This document shows, in pieces, positions 8,097 to 18,374 of a stretch of 64,000 nucleotides of DNA. Location: contig CP046866.1 in NCBI GenBank assembly GCA_009789175.1, positions 2,728,001-2,792,000 on the forward strand, written 5' to 3'. A model generated the notes under the pieces. It was not told where the DNA came from and did no database searches. It saw only the letters and a program-made list of their open reading frames with translations. This DNA is from Salinibaculum litoreum. GTDB taxonomy: Archaea; Halobacteriota; Halobacteria; Halobacteriales; Haloarculaceae. The translations under genes and the position numbers were made by a program. Numbering within the stretch: position 1 is the stretch's first letter; each line of letters opens with the position of its first letter.

Positions 8097-8636
8097 TCAG
8101 GAATCGATGTCGTGGTCGGCCTCCGCGAGCAGTTCGTCGGCGGTCACCAGCGACTCCAGTTCGATGTCGTGGTCGGCCAGGTTCTCGGCGGCCCCTTCCT
8201 GTCGGTCGACGACGACGACGACGCGGGAGACGGTTGCACCGGCCTCGCGCAGTGCCTCGACGGCGTCGATGGCGCTCTGTCCGGTGGTCGCGATGTCCTC
8301 AAGTACGACGACTTCCTCGCCGTCGGCCAGCGCGCCCTCTATCTGGTTGCCCGTGCCGTACTCCTTGGCCTGCTTGCGGACGATGACGTAGGGGTTGCCG
8401 GTCTCGACGCTGGTGGTCGCAGCGAGCGGGACCGCGCCCAGCGCGACGCCGGCGAGTTTCGTCTCCCCGACGCGCTCGGCGAAGGCCTCTGCGATGAGTG
8501 CCAGCGTGTCGGGGCTGGTCTCGAAGACGTACTTGTCGACGTAGTAGTCGCTCGTGCCGCCATGTGAGAGTTCGAACTCGCCGTAGCGGACGGCCTCGGT
8601 CTCCCTGAGTGCGTCAATAAGCGCCTGCGTGTCCAT
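8097..8636 (-). CDS. pyrE: Orotate phosphoribosyltransferase
   Basis: 179 aa from the ATG at 8636 ([10 protein letters not shown]); longer in-frame starts would cross the divergent promoter. It converts orotate and PRPP to OMP in pyrimidine synthesis. The PRPP-binding motif [14 protein letters not shown] is at about residues 115-128. The N-terminal [18 protein letters not shown] is the PyrE substrate hood, and K/R residues lie in [13 protein letters not shown]. It is divergent from the GlmM-type mutase at 8720. Confidence 0.92.
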   Translation of the reverse strand: MDTQALIDALRETEAVRYGEFELSHGGTSDYYVDKYVFETSPDTLALIAEAFAERVGETKLAGVALGAVPLAATTSVETGNPYVIVRKQAKEYGTGNQIEGALADGEEVVVLEDIATTGQSAIDAVEALREAGATVSRVVVVVDRQEGAAENLADHDIELESLVTADELLAEADHDIDS

Positions 8637-8719
8637 ACCCGCCGGTGAAGGGAGCGGAGGGTAAGGGCTTGCCGATGCCGAGCGCAATCACTATGGCCCT
8701 GCCCACGCCATGCCAACCT

Positions 8720-10069
8720 GTGAAGGTCTTCGGGTCGAGTGGCGTCCGTGGCGTGGCAAACGATGACCTCCTGCCACGGTTCGTCATGCAGGTGACACAG
8801 GCCGCTGGGGCCGAACTCGGTGTCGGGCGGGTGGCGCTCGCCCGCGACACGCGGCTGACGGGGCCGATGTTCGCCGACGCTGCCGCCAGCGGGCTGGAGA
8901 GCGTCGGTTGTACCGTCGACAGACTGGGCATCGCACCGACGCCGGCGCTGCAGGCCTACTGCGAGCGCGAGAGCGTCCCGGGCGTGATGATTACCGCTTC
9001 GCACAACCCACCCGAGTACAACGGTATCAAACTCGTCGGTGAGAGCGGCGTCGAACTCACTCAGGACCGTCTCGAACGTGTCGAGGACCGCCTCGACGCT
9101 GGGCCCGAACTGGCCGACTGGTCCGAGGTCGGGGATAGCCGCTCCGTCGAGACGGCCCGGGAAACCTACCGGGAGCAACTACTCGCTGCGGTCCCACGAC
9201 AGCGCATCGCCGACGCCGAGTTGACCGTCGCTATCGACCCCGGTCACGGTGCGGGGGCGCTGACAAGCCCCGACTTCTTCCGCGAACTGGGCTGTCGCGT
9301 GGTCACGGTCAACGCCCAGCCAGACGGCCGCTTTCCCGGCCGCAAGCCCGAACCAATCGCCGACCATCTCGCCGACCTCGCTCGCCTGACACGCACGAGC
9401 GACGCCGACCTCGGCATCGCTCACGACGGCGACGCCGACCGGGCTATCTTCATCGACGAGACCGGCACGTTCATCGAGGGCGACGCCGCGCTGGCCGCGC
9501 TCGCGGCCGCCGAACTGGGGGACGACGACGTGGCCGTCTCCGCGGTCAACGCCTCCCAGCGACTCGTCGATGTCGTCGAGGACGCCGGTGCTGACCTCCG
9601 CTTGACCCCCATCGGAAGCACGTATCTCATCACTGCCATCCGGGAACTGCAAGAGCGTGGCCGGCGGGTTCCCATCGCTGGCGAGGGCAACGGCGGCATC
9701 ATCTTCCCCGGCTACCGAATCGCCCGCGACGGTGCCTACACCGCCGCCCGGTTCTGTGCGCTCGTCGCCGACCGCCCCGCCAGTGACATCGCCGCCGACT
9801 ACGACGACTACTACAACGTCCGCCACGACATCTCCTACGAGGGCAAAGAACAGCGAGACGCGATGCTCGACGCCATCGAGGAAACCGCCGAGGAGTCGAC
9901 GGCAGACCTGGACACGACCGACGGCTACCGGCTGGATTACGGCGACGCGTGGGTGCTGGCCCGCCCCAGCGGGACGGAACCGCTCGTGAGGGTGTACGCG
10001 GAGGCCCGCGCGGAGTCGCGGGCACGTGAGCTAGCCGACGAGATGGCCGCCGCTATCGAAGACGCCTGA
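8720..10069 (+). CDS. Phosphoglucosamine/phosphohexose mutase, GlmM type
   Basis: 449 aa from the GTG at 8720, which gives KVFGSSGVRGVA at the N-terminus as expected; the ORF extends upstream without family similarity. Alpha-D-phosphohexomutase. The catalytic phosphoserine loop is in MITASHNPPEYNG, the metal-binding loop is DGDADRAIFID and the phosphate-binding C-terminal loop is ARPSGTEPLVRVY. Likely GlcN-6-P to GlcN-1-P for UDP-GlcNAc, but other sugars are possible. Haloarchaea carry several paralogues. Confidence 0.9.
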   Translation: MKVFGSSGVRGVANDDLLPRFVMQVTQAAGAELGVGRVALARDTRLTGPMFADAAASGLESVGCTVDRLGIAPTPALQAYCERESVPGVMITASHNPPEYNGIKLVGESGVELTQDRLERVEDRLDAGPELADWSEVGDSRSVETARETYREQLLAAVPRQRIADAELTVAIDPGHGAGALTSPDFFRELGCRVVTVNAQPDGRFPGRKPEPIADHLADLARLTRTSDADLGIAHDGDADRAIFIDETGTFIEGDAALAALAAAELGDDDVAVSAVNASQRLVDVVEDAGADLRLTPIGSTYLITAIRELQERGRRVPIAGEGNGGIIFPGYRIARDGAYTAARFCALVADRPASDIAADYDDYYNVRHDISYEGKEQRDAMLDAIEETAEESTADLDTTDGYRLDYGDAWVLARPSGTEPLVRVYAEARAESRARELADEMAAAIEDA

Positions 10070-10073
10070 CCGT

Positions 10074-11201
10074 TCACAGCGCAGGATACTCTTCGAGGGC
10101 GTCTTCGAGCCGTGACCGCTCCGCGCGTCGCTCGTCGAGTTCGTCGGCGACGGCACCGCTCTGTAACTGCTGGCGTTCGTCGTCGGTCAGTTCCGCTTCG
10201 GCCTGGGCGCTGTCGCGCAGGCGCTCGTACGTCGTCGTGACGGGGAGCCGTTCGACTGTCCGGAGCCGTTCGACCACCTCGGGTGCGAAGCGGTTGACCA
10301 CGCTCGTCAGTTCCCGACAGCGAAAGCGAAGTTGCTGGGCGCTCGGCGGCGGCCAGCCGATAGTGAGGGGGTCGGCGTCCAGCCGGCGGAGGTAGGTCCG
10401 CTGGGTTCCCACCGACTGGGTGAGTGCCGTCGGGTCCTCGACGTAGTGGTCGAGCTTCGAGCGGGAGTATTCCGACAGTTCCAGCAGCCGCGGTATCGAC
10501 TCCTCGCCGGGCGGATGCTCGTCGATGTACGACTTCAGGTCCGTCGGCGGTGGACGGAACGGCACCAGCGGGAACCGTTGTGTGGCGGCCAGAAACCCGA
10601 GGACTTCGCGTGCGGGGGCCTCCCGGCGAAACTGCTCGAAGGCCTCGGTGACGGCGTCGTCGTAGGCCTCGATGGGCTCGCGCAAGCGCTCTGTGGGGGC
10701 ATCGAGGTCCGCATCGCCCAGCCGCTGGAGGCGTTCGAGTTCGTCGATGCGCTCGCGGACCTCGTGGAGGCGCTCGCGGACCTGTTTGCGTACGCGTTGA
10801 TACTCGTTGCGTGCGTTCTCGCGCTCGTCGAGACGCCCGACGAGGTCCGCCACCGGCTCCAGTTGCTCGCGGACGTGTTCGAAGTCGGATTCGTTCAGCC
10901 GCCGTTGCTGGAGGTGTTCGTCGGCCTCCTCGAAGGACTCCCGCAGGAGGACATCCTCGGGCAGGGTCTCGACGAAGGTCTCTATCTTGCCCTGAAACTC
11001 GATGAACAGCTCGAAATCGCCGTCGCCGGTCGCCGGCTCCTCGTAACGGTCGAGCAAGCCTGCAAACTCCTCGTAGGCATCGGCGAGTTGCTGCAGGTCG
11101 GTCTCGCCGAACTCGGCCACGCGCTCCCTTGCTTGCTCCAGCCGGTCGCTGGCTGCCTGAAGCTCGCTCACGGGGTCGCGGGCGGTCTCACTCGTAGACA
11201 T
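10074..11201 (-). CDS. Haloarchaeal coiled-coil protein, hisI partner
   Basis: 375 aa from the ATG at 11201 ([10 protein letters not shown]). It is strongly acidic and helical, with long heptad-like stretches over about residues 10-190 (repeated RVREL, RLEEL and ERLRE runs). A less charged segment follows ([16 protein letters not shown]), then a further helical C-terminus. It overlaps the 3' end of hisI by 14 bp, so the two are translationally linked. This looks like a conserved haloarchaeal protein of unknown function. It has no enzymatic motif, signal or membrane segment. Confidence 0.82.
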   Translation of the reverse strand: MSTSETARDPVSELQAASDRLEQARERVAEFGETDLQQLADAYEEFAGLLDRYEEPATGDGDFELFIEFQGKIETFVETLPEDVLLRESFEEADEHLQQRRLNESDFEHVREQLEPVADLVGRLDERENARNEYQRVRKQVRERLHEVRERIDELERLQRLGDADLDAPTERLREPIEAYDDAVTEAFEQFRREAPAREVLGFLAATQRFPLVPFRPPPTDLKSYIDEHPPGEESIPRLLELSEYSRSKLDHYVEDPTALTQSVGTQRTYLRRLDADPLTIGWPPPSAQQLRFRCRELTSVVNRFAPEVVERLRTVERLPVTTTYERLRDSAQAEAELTDDERQQLQSGAVADELDERRAERSRLEDALEEYPAL

Positions 11202-11559
11202 CGTCGGGGTCGAAGACGCGCTCGCCGACGGTCTCGCCGTCGACGGTGCGGTAGAAACACGATTCGTAGCCGGTGTGACAGGCCCCGCCCTCTTGCTCGA
11301 CGAGATACAGCAGGGCGTCGCCGTCGCAGTCGACCCGCACTTCCTCGACGTGCTGGACGTGGCCGCTGGAGCCGCCTTTCTGCCAGAGTTCCTCACGGCT
11401 CCGGGAGTAGTAGTGGGCCAGCCCGGTCTCGCGGGTTTGCTGGAGGGCTTCCTCTGTGACGTAGGCGAGCATCAACACCTCGCCGGATTCGGCATCCTGC
11501 GCGACCGCAGGGAGCAACTCCTGTTCGTCGAAAGCGAGGTCGGGGGCGTCGGCGCTCAT
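11188..11559 (-). CDS. hisI: Phosphoribosyl-AMP cyclohydrolase
   Basis: 123 aa from the ATG at 11559. Third step of histidine synthesis (PR-AMP to ProFAR), zinc and magnesium dependent. Family motifs: [47 protein letters not shown] and the [10 protein letters not shown] segment. The Cys residues of VDCDGD, GGACHTG and ESCFYR form the zinc site. hisA and hisB are elsewhere in the window, so the pathway genes are scattered rather than in one operon. Confidence 0.94.
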   Translation of the reverse strand: MSADAPDLAFDEQELLPAVAQDAESGEVLMLAYVTEEALQQTRETGLAHYYSRSREELWQKGGSSGHVQHVEEVRVDCDGDALLYLVEQEGGACHTGYESCFYRTVDGETVGERVFDPDDVYE

Positions 11560-11603
11560 GTCCGAACGCTGGGGTGTGGCGCTTGTAGGTCTTGTCCTCG
11601 GGG

Positions 11604-11957
11604 TTATGCCTTCGCCCGGGCGTAGGCGACGCCAAACGCCCACGCGGTGTAGCCGACGCCCAGTACCAGCAACTGGAGGCTCAACTGCAGCCCGTCCGCG
11701 ATGGGCAGGGACTGGTTCACACCGAAAAACGCAGCGACGAGGACGACTGCCGTCGCCGCCCCGGACCACTTTCCGACGGCCCACGCGGGACTGTCCGCCT
11801 CGTAGACCATGTCCGGATACAGCAACGAGAGGCGAGTCCCGACGGTGTAGGTCACGACGAGCGTGCCCGTCAGGACCGGGTCAGTCGAACCCAGCCAGTA
11901 GCTGACGCCACCGGCAAACAGCCCGACGACCGCTCCGAGAAGCCAGAACAGGACCAT
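11604..11957 (-). CDS. Four-helix membrane protein
   Basis: 117 aa with about four hydrophobic helices (residues 2-20, 27-43, 64-82 and 88-112). No catalytic motif. The frame directly follows pibD (pibD stop at 11958, this ATG at 11957), so it is the second gene of that unit. A supporting role for prepilin processing is possible from position alone. I do not recognise the family. Confidence 0.78.
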   Translation of the reverse strand: MVLFWLLGAVVGLFAGGVSYWLGSTDPVLTGTLVVTYTVGTRLSLLYPDMVYEADSPAWAVGKWSGAATAVVLVAAFFGVNQSLPIADGLQLSLQLLVLGVGYTAWAFGVAYARAKA

Positions 11958-13037
11958 TCAGACCAGCCCCGCCGTCTCCAGGGCGACGAAGAGCACGTCG
12001 CCGACGGTCAGCGAGAGCACCAGCCCGAAAAACAGCGGCACGAGGAACGGAATACCGGGGGAAATCCAGACGGTGTCCTCCTCGGTGAGCATCTCCAGCC
12101 CTTCACGGAGGTCCTGTGGGGTGGTTCCGTAGGCGCTGCCCTCGATGTCCGCGAGGAAGGCTTCGGCTCCCCACGGGTCGTCGTACGCTCTCTCGGCCTC
12201 TCCGTCGGTTACCTCACCGCCGTCGGCAAGCGGTGTCCCCTCCTCTGCATCGTCCGTGGGAATCGAGCCGTCACCGGGGTCGTTGGGCGCTGCCGGCAGG
12301 CTGTCGGGGTCGCGATACCGGTCGGGGTCGGCCCGGATGTCGGTCAGGGACAGGCCGCGGTACTGCAGGTACATCCGCAGGGCATCCAGGTCCAGCCCAC
12401 GCCAGGAGAAGTAGGCTCGCAGTCCCGAAAACGAGAGGTCGTCAGTCAGCGAGCGCTCCGGGAACGAAAGCAGCGTGCCGTACTCGCCGGCCAGGTCGTC
12501 CCAGGAGAGCGGTTTGGCGATGAACATCCCCGGCGAGACATACCCGGTGGCGGCGTTGCGCGCCGCGAGAGCGAACGGGTAGACGATGCCGACGATGACC
12601 GTATTCGAGAGGATAGTCAGCGAGAACACCGGGAGATTTGGCTCGACGAGCGGGAGAAACTCCGGAGACGAGGTGAGGCCGAGTTCGTGCAGCCGATAGA
12701 CCGGAAAGACCGGAAAGAGCAGCGCGATGACCCAGAAGGCCTTCGTATCGGCCCCGCCGAAGCCGCCGATGAGCCAGAACCCGTAGACCAGCGGGACGAC
12801 GAAAAACAGGCTAAAGCCCACACCGAGAATGAAGCGCTGGCGCTCTATCTCGGCCGCGTAGCTACTGCCGAGTTGATAGACGGTGTAGCCGTCCCAGACG
12901 AGCAACAGGATGGCCAACCCCGTCAGCGGCAGCCACAGCCGGTTGGGGACTCGCCGGGTCTTGACATCGAGATAGGCCACGTACCCGAAGAAGGGCACGG
13001 CGACGAGTCGGAGCAGGTCTGGAATCGACGCGAACAC
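11958..13037 (-). CDS. pibD: Archaeal prepilin/preflagellin peptidase
   Basis: 359 aa aspartic membrane protease of the A24 family. It has both active-site Asp motifs: the first in [13 protein letters not shown] near residue 24 and the second in the GxGD-like [11 protein letters not shown] near residue 94. Six to eight helices are broken by a long acidic hydrophilic loop (about residues 185-315), as in haloarchaeal PibD. It cleaves class III signal peptides of pilins and archaellins. The pilin-like protein at 25119-25667 is a plausible substrate. Confidence 0.9.
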   Translation of the reverse strand: MFASIPDLLRLVAVPFFGYVAYLDVKTRRVPNRLWLPLTGLAILLLVWDGYTVYQLGSSYAAEIERQRFILGVGFSLFFVVPLVYGFWLIGGFGGADTKAFWVIALLFPVFPVYRLHELGLTSSPEFLPLVEPNLPVFSLTILSNTVIVGIVYPFALAARNAATGYVSPGMFIAKPLSWDDLAGEYGTLLSFPERSLTDDLSFSGLRAYFSWRGLDLDALRMYLQYRGLSLTDIRADPDRYRDPDSLPAAPNDPGDGSIPTDDAEEGTPLADGGEVTDGEAERAYDDPWGAEAFLADIEGSAYGTTPQDLREGLEMLTEEDTVWISPGIPFLVPLFFGLVLSLTVGDVLFVALETAGLV

Positions 13038-13080
13038 GGCCGTCCGTGCGTCCCCGGTGGTGTTAGGGATTGCGGTCAGC

Positions 13081-13121
13081 GTGACGGCTGGCTGTCACCC
13101 CTCGCGTGGCTGCCAGCCACG
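13081..13121. repeat. Two adjacent inverted repeats between ferredoxin and pibD
   Basis: GTGAC (13081-13085) pairs with GTCAC (13094-13098). Next to it CGTGGCTG (13105-13112) is a perfect mirror of CAGCCACG (13114-13121). They sit between the ferredoxin stop and the pibD start, both on the minus strand. A structured terminator or operator is possible. Confidence 0.5.
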
Positions 13122-13174
13122 ACAGCGCTGCCGCTCGGGGACGAGCGCGGTTGAAAAGGGGGCTGCAGCGCGTC

Positions 13175-13564
13175 TCAGATGACGCGGTTCTGCAGGTAGT
13201 CGAGGTGCTTTGCGTTGTAGATGATTTTGACTGTGTCCTCTGCGGGGGACCCGATACAGGTCAGGCGGACGTTTTTCTCTTCGACTTCCTCGTCGGAGAG
13301 AATCTGCTGCATGTCCATGTCGATTTCGCCCTCGACGACGATGGCAGCACAGTTCGCACAGGCACCGGCGCGGCACGAGAAGGGCCAGTCGTAGCCCTGT
13401 GCCTCGGCGGCCTCGAGGATGTACTCGCCTTCGTTGACATCCAGAGTGCCGTAATCCTCGTCGTCCAGGCCTGCATCGGCAGCCTGGTCGAATACCTCAT
13501 CGTCGTACATGTCCCAGTCGTTGTCGTCCACAACTTCGTAGTTAAGGTACTCTACGGTAGGCAT
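13175..13564 (-). CDS. 2Fe-2S ferredoxin, halobacterial type
   Basis: 129 aa from the ATG at 13564, the usual length of the haloarchaeal ferredoxin with its acidic N-terminal insertion ([20 protein letters not shown]). Plant-type cluster ligands: Cys in [10 protein letters not shown] (three) and in LTCIG. It serves as the main low-potential electron carrier for 2-oxoacid:ferredoxin oxidoreductases. It is a single gene with the inverted repeats at 13081-13121 downstream. Confidence 0.93.
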   Translation of the reverse strand: MPTVEYLNYEVVDDNDWDMYDDEVFDQAADAGLDDEDYGTLDVNEGEYILEAAEAQGYDWPFSCRAGACANCAAIVVEGEIDMDMQQILSDEEVEEKNVRLTCIGSPAEDTVKIIYNAKHLDYLQNRVI

Positions 13565-13707
13565 CGTATGTTCGTTTGACCCCCTCCCGGTTAGATGTTG
13601 CTGTTGCATGCGTATCCGCCGGAACAATTGTGATAGTTTCTTAGCACGACGTACACCGTCGCCTGCCGGTGTTTGTCCCTGTCTAGAACTCTTTCGTATC
13701 GTCTCGG

Positions 13708-13884
13708 CTACAGTTCAACGAGGTCTTTCATCGGGACGATACGGTGTTTCATCTCCGGTTTCGTATAGCCCGCCGACTCCTCGTTCATCCCGCTCGTGTA
13801 GACTTTGACCTGCTGTTGGAGGACGTGGGGTTGTCCGTTCTTGTCCTCGACGACCGTAACCGAGCGCCATGCCTCGTCTTCCAT
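13708..13884 (-). CDS. Small conserved-looking hypothetical protein
   Basis: 58 aa from the ATG at 13884. A second ATG at 13899 would add five residues, but a TATA-like TATATC around 13909-13914 is about 27 nt from 13884, the leaderless spacing. Sequence type: [14 protein letters not shown], then [15 protein letters not shown], ending [14 protein letters not shown]. It is a balanced beta-rich composition that does not look like a shadow frame. No function recognised. Confidence 0.62.
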   Translation of the reverse strand: MEDEAWRSVTVVEDKNGQPHVLQQQVKVYTSGMNEESAGYTKPEMKHRIVPMKDLVEL

Positions 13885-13936
13885 GTCTCGGGGATTCACA
13901 CACAGCCAGATATAGCTACTGGCAGCACAGAGGTGG

Positions 13937-15448
13937 CTACTCTGTCAACCGCTGGACCGTCTCGTTGATGTCTTTGACTTTCGCGGTCTGTTGTTCGTTG
14001 GCTGCGGCGACCGATTCGGCCTCGTCTGCCATCCGGTCGGCCTGTTCGACGAGGTCGTCGACCATGCTTGCGACCTCTTCGGTACTCGCTGCCTGGTCAT
14101 CGGTCGCTTCGGAGACCTCCTGAATTCCCCGAGAGGTCTCCTTTATCGCGTCGACGATGTCCCGTAGTGTCGACATTGCCTCCTCTACCTCGTCTATCCC
14201 GCGGTCGACTTCCCGGGTCGTCTCATCGAGGCTGGTGACCGTTTCTTCGGTATCGGCCTGAATCTCCTCGACCATCCGCTCGATGTCGGCGGCGTGGTCC
14301 TGTGACTCCTCGGCGAGGCTTTTGACCTCGTCGGCGACGACGGCAAAGCCCTCGCCAGCCTCACCGGCACGTGCGGCCTCGATGGAGGCGTTCAACGCGA
14401 GCATGTTGGTCTGTTCGGCGATGTCGTTGATGACGTCGACCACCTCGTCGATCTCGTCGATGCGCTCCTAGAGCGTACTGACATCGTCGGCGACTGCTGT
14501 CGAGGAGTCGTTGACCTGCTCCATCACGTCGATGGCCTCGGTCGCAGCGCTTTGCCCCTCCTCTGCAAGTTCTTCGGCGCGCTCGCTCGTCGTTGCCACC
14601 TCGTCGGCGGTGGCGGCGATCTCCTCGACGGTGGCGCTCATGGTCGACACTTCGTCGGCAACGTCGCCCATCGCGTCGGCCTGCTCGCGGGCCAGGCCGC
14701 TTATCTCTTCGGTGCTCTCTGCGACATCGTCCGCCGTCGTCTGACACTCCCCGACTGCGCGCTCGACTTCGCTGGCGACCCGTGCCTGCCTGTCGAGTTC
14801 CGTTTCGAGGTTCTGGCTGTAGGAATGGATGTAGGTGTCCATCGCCACCTGCTGGTCGAGGTTCAGTAGCTTCAGTGCCGACAGTGACTGCTCGACAACT
14901 TCGTCGATGGCTTCCTCCGGGGAGAGTGCGCCGTCTTCGGTCGAACTTCTCTCCGTCCTGACAGCCGCCCCGCCATCGGTCGATACGAGTCGCTCCTTGA
15001 CATCGTCAGCAATCGCCTCGATGATGCCCCGGTAGTAGACACTGTAGGCCCCGAGGTAGATTTTCGGCCCGAGGTCGAGCATATCGTGAATCTTTCCGAT
15101 GCGGGCTCGACTCTCGAAGTACTGCTGGTCGTACGTGCCAGTTCCCAGATCGAGTAAATACTGTCGCTGAGTCTCTTTGAGTTGGTCGACGGATTTCGTC
15201 GAATCGCCGAATATCTCCCGCGTTTCGTCGTACTCCTCCAGGTGGTCATAGAAGTCATCGACCAGGTCGTCTGCGATGTCTTCGAGCACGCCCGAGAGCC
15301 CGTCGAGACACTGCCTGTCGCCTCCGTCAAAGCCAGTGAAATCCTTTCGCCAGCGTATCTCCTCGCTGTCGATACCGATGTCATCGGTGAGCTGTGACCC
15401 GCTTACTTCCTGCCTGTTCTCTGCCGTTATCTTCTTTTCAGATGCCAT
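13937..15448 (-). pseudogene. HemAT-type globin-coupled aerotaxis transducer with an in-frame amber
   Basis: 503 codons in one frame from the ATG at 15448, interrupted by TAG at 14468-14470. N-terminal globin sensor (residues 30-185, with ARIGKIHDMLDLG holding the likely proximal His), then coiled coil, then the MCP signalling domain with the hairpin [21 protein letters not shown] after the stop. The adjacent paralogue has CAG (Gln) at the amber position (DRLQSRVEE against STL*ERIDE). The frame is otherwise intact on both sides. Either a recent nonsense mutation, a sequencing error or readthrough. Without readthrough the product (326 aa) lacks the CheA-contacting tip. Confidence 0.88.
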
Positions 15449-15834
15449 GTGTTCTCACTTCACCACGACTGTCCTGGTAGCGTGTCTACCGCTACCCGCT
15501 GGGAACCGCCCGGCTGCCCGTGACCATCGCTTTCAGCAATGCTGCTTCGACCTGCCCGCCAGTGGCTGCAGTACCGAATACTCGGCCTGAAACGCCCGCT
15601 ACGCTGACGCTCTTGCACTCCGGTCTGACGACTCGTCTGTAAAAATGGTTATGGAACCAATCTAACCACGACTATTGCCACATATTTAGCTTTCAGCGGT
15701 CACCCATTCGGTGAATAATTTCGCTGTATCGTACTACAGTGGACAGACGAAAAAACAGCGGTCGGTACTATCCTCGGCGCTGGTTGCCTGTTCGTCGCAC
15801 AGTTTCCGCCCCAATACACCGACCGACGGAGGAG
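15449..15834. other. Intergenic region between the two HemAT genes
   Basis: 386 bp without a gene. It holds a perfect 7-bp inverted repeat GGTAGCG-N7-CGCTACC at 15476-15496, just upstream of the broken transducer. A smaller one, TCACC-N5-GGTGA, lies near 15700, and an AT-rich stretch covers about 15640-15735 that probably contains a promoter. No clear TATA box lies 27 nt before 15448. Confidence 0.5.
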
Positions 15835-17403
15835 TCAGTCCTCGGTTAGCCGGCGGACGGCATCGTCTATCTCCTGAATCCGGGCCTTTTGCTGTTCGTT
15901 GGCAGCGGCGACGGACTGGACTTCGTCGGCGACCTCCTCGGCCTTCTCGACGAGGTCGTCGAGCATCGAGGCCACCTCCTCGGTGGAGGCCGCCTGGTCG
16001 TCGGTCGCACCTGCGACCTCCGCGATACCTTCCCGGGTCTCGCTGACGGCGTCGACGATGTCCGCCAGACTCGTCAGCGTCTCTTCGACCTGGTCGATGC
16101 CGCGGTCGACCCGGTCGGTCGCGGACGCCAGGTTCTCGACGGTGTCCTCCGTGTCGGTCTGTATCTCCTCGACCATCCGCTCGATGTCGGCGGCGTGGTC
16201 CTGTGACTCCTCGGCGAGACTTTTGACCTCGTCGGCGACGACGGCAAAGCCCTCGCCGGCCTCGCCAGCGCGGGCGGCCTCGATGGAGGCGTTCAAGGCG
16301 AGCATGTTGGTCTGTTCGGCGATGTCGTTGATGACGTCGACCACCTCGTCGATTTCCTCGACGCGGCTCTGGAGGCGGTCGACATCGCTTGCTACCTCCT
16401 CGACGGCTGTCCCGACGCCGTTCATCGCGTCGGTCGCGGCGTCGGCGGACTCCTGTCCGTCTTCGGCGAGGCGTTCGGCCTCCTCGCTGGTCGTCTCGAC
16501 TTCGTCGGCTGTGGCGGCGATTTCCTCGACGGTGGCGCTCATGTTCGACACTTCGTCGGTCACCTCGCGGATGCGGGCGGTCTGGTCGTCGGCGAGCCCT
16601 GAGACCCGCTCGGCGCTGTCCGCCACCTGTGTCGCCGAGTCGTTGAGGTCCTCGATGGGCTCCTCGATGTCGCCCTCGACTTCGGCCATGAGCCGCTCGC
16701 GCTCGGCGATTGTCTCGGACAGTTCCTGACTGTAGGCGTGGATGTAGGTGTCAGCGACCACCTGCATGTCGAGGTTGATAATCCGAAGCACGGCCAGCAC
16801 GTCCCGTAGTCCGTCCTCGATTTCTGCCGACACCGTCTCTCGCAAGTCCGCACCGTCGAGTGTCAGGCTCTGTCCGCCTTCGGCTGCCGCGCCGCCGTCG
16901 GCGGCGGCGTTCGCCTCCGAGGCGATTGCCTCGACTACGTTCTCCTCGATGCGCTCACGGAGGATGTTGAAGATGAGGTCGTAGTAGACGCCGTACTGGC
17001 CGATGTAGTGTTTCATCGGCATCTCGAGCAGATTGTGTATTTTGCCGATTCGCGCCCGGTCCCGGAAGTACTCCATCCCGTACTCGCCGCTGCCAAGCGT
17101 CACGAGATACGCCCGCTGGGTCTCCTTGAGCATCTCGACGCTTTTGTCCGACCGGCCGATGACCTCGCTCGTCTGGGCGTGACCTGTCAGGTTATCGTAA
17201 AAATCGTCGGCGATATTGTCCGCATACTGCTCGAACAGGTCCGCCATCGACGCGAGTCGCCGAGCATCCTCGTCGGTGAATCCGATAAACTCCTTTCGCC
17301 ACTCGATTTCGTCGCTATCGATATCACATTCTTCGAGGAGGGCGTCGGCATCCACGAGGTGGTTCAGTCCACCTTGACCGAACTTATCTGCATACGTCGC
17401 CAT
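15835..17403 (-). CDS. HemAT-type globin-coupled aerotaxis transducer
   Basis: 522 aa from the ATG at 17403 (MATYADKFGQGG); the upstream in-frame ATG lies in the divergent hisA promoter region. Soluble oxygen sensor for aerotaxis. Globin domain about residues 40-200 with RARIGKIHNLLEMPMKHYI around the proximal His, a linker helix, then the methylation helices and the conserved signalling tip [18 protein letters not shown] near residue 385. It has no membrane segment. It signals to CheA/CheW. The next gene downstream is an amber-interrupted paralogue with a nearly identical signalling tip. Confidence 0.92.
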   Translation of the reverse strand: MATYADKFGQGGLNHLVDADALLEECDIDSDEIEWRKEFIGFTDEDARRLASMADLFEQYADNIADDFYDNLTGHAQTSEVIGRSDKSVEMLKETQRAYLVTLGSGEYGMEYFRDRARIGKIHNLLEMPMKHYIGQYGVYYDLIFNILRERIEENVVEAIASEANAAADGGAAAEGGQSLTLDGADLRETVSAEIEDGLRDVLAVLRIINLDMQVVADTYIHAYSQELSETIAERERLMAEVEGDIEEPIEDLNDSATQVADSAERVSGLADDQTARIREVTDEVSNMSATVEEIAATADEVETTSEEAERLAEDGQESADAATDAMNGVGTAVEEVASDVDRLQSRVEEIDEVVDVINDIAEQTNMLALNASIEAARAGEAGEGFAVVADEVKSLAEESQDHAADIERMVEEIQTDTEDTVENLASATDRVDRGIDQVEETLTSLADIVDAVSETREGIAEVAGATDDQAASTEEVASMLDDLVEKAEEVADEVQSVAAANEQQKARIQEIDDAVRRLTED

Positions 17404-17561
17404 AACTACCTTCTCGCGACGGGCCACATAAACTCGTTTATAAATGCGAACACATGTTCGGAGCAATCCACATATTTCCGGCATCCTCGGCTGGTGGCCG
17501 TGGCGTGGTCGTCCGGCTGTGGACCAACACCCTTTCTATCTCGCTGACCGCACTGGCAGGT

Positions 17562-18293
17562 ATGTTTCCGGACTTCGAGGTCGTTCCGGCGGTGGACATG
17601 CAAGACGGGCAGGTCGTGCAGTTGGTCGGTGGCGAGCGCGGCACCGGGAAGACCTACGGCGACCCCGTCGAGGCCGCACAGCGGTGGGTCGATGCCGGCG
17701 CGACGACGCTGCATCTGGTCGACCTCGACGGTGCCTTCGAGGGCGAGCGTGCAAACGCCGACGCCATCGATGCTGTCGTCGACGCCGTCCCCGAGGAGGT
17801 CGGACTGCAACTCGGCGGCGGCATCCGGACTGCCGCGGATGCGATAGACCTGCTCGATGCCGGTCTCGACCGCGTCATCCTCGGGACCGCTGCCGTCGAG
17901 AACCCCGACATCGTCGCCGACATCAGCGACGAGTACCCGGGGACGGTGTTGGTCAGCCTCGACGCCAAAGACGGGGAAGTCGTCGTCTCGGGCTGGACCG
18001 AGGGGACTGGCCTGGACCCTGCCGAGGCCGCAAAGCGGTACGAGGAACTGGGTGCCGGCGGGATTCTCTTCACCGACGTGGACGTGGAAGGCCAGCTAGA
18101 GGGCGTCCGGACCGACCCCGTCCGGCGGGTGGTCGAGGCCGTCGACATCCCCGTCGTCGCCAGCGGCGGCGTGGCCACCATCGACGACGTCCGCGCACTT
18201 CGGGATGCTGGTGGGGCTGCCGTCGTCGTCGGGAGTGCACTCTACGAGGGTGCGTTCACGCTTGCGGACGCCCAGCGCGCTGTCGAGGAGTGA
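17562..18293 (+). CDS. hisA: ProFAR isomerase (HisA)
   Basis: 243 aa from the ATG at 17562 (MFPDFEVVPAVDMQDG); the track upstream is open but lacks similarity. A (beta/alpha)8 barrel that isomerises ProFAR to PRFAR in histidine synthesis. Visible: catalytic Asp in VPAVDMQDG, phosphate loops GGGIRT and ASGGVATIDD, second Asp in SLDAKDG, and the GGILFTDVDVEGQ strand. It is divergent from the HemAT gene, and a single-gene unit as far as can be seen. Confidence 0.94.
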   Translation: MFPDFEVVPAVDMQDGQVVQLVGGERGTGKTYGDPVEAAQRWVDAGATTLHLVDLDGAFEGERANADAIDAVVDAVPEEVGLQLGGGIRTAADAIDLLDAGLDRVILGTAAVENPDIVADISDEYPGTVLVSLDAKDGEVVVSGWTEGTGLDPAEAAKRYEELGAGGILFTDVDVEGQLEGVRTDPVRRVVEAVDIPVVASGGVATIDDVRALRDAGGAAVVVGSALYEGAFTLADAQRAVEE

Positions 18294-18374
18294 CCGCCGG
18301 CGGCGTCGACGCGTTCGAACCGCGTACGCTCCGGATTGGAAACGCCACGAGCGTCCCGTCCGCCGCGTCTCCGT

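Noticed and set aside
10332-11459. Long plus-strand frame of 375 aa opposite the coiled-coil gene
   Set aside because: Leu/Val/Gly-rich mirror of the acidic coiled-coil gene; that gene has the hisI overlap and proper acidic composition.
14468-14470. Pyrrolysine insertion at the amber codon
   Set aside because: The paralogue has Gln (CAG) here, the gene is not a methylamine methyltransferase, and no pyl genes are visible. A simple nonsense change is more likely.
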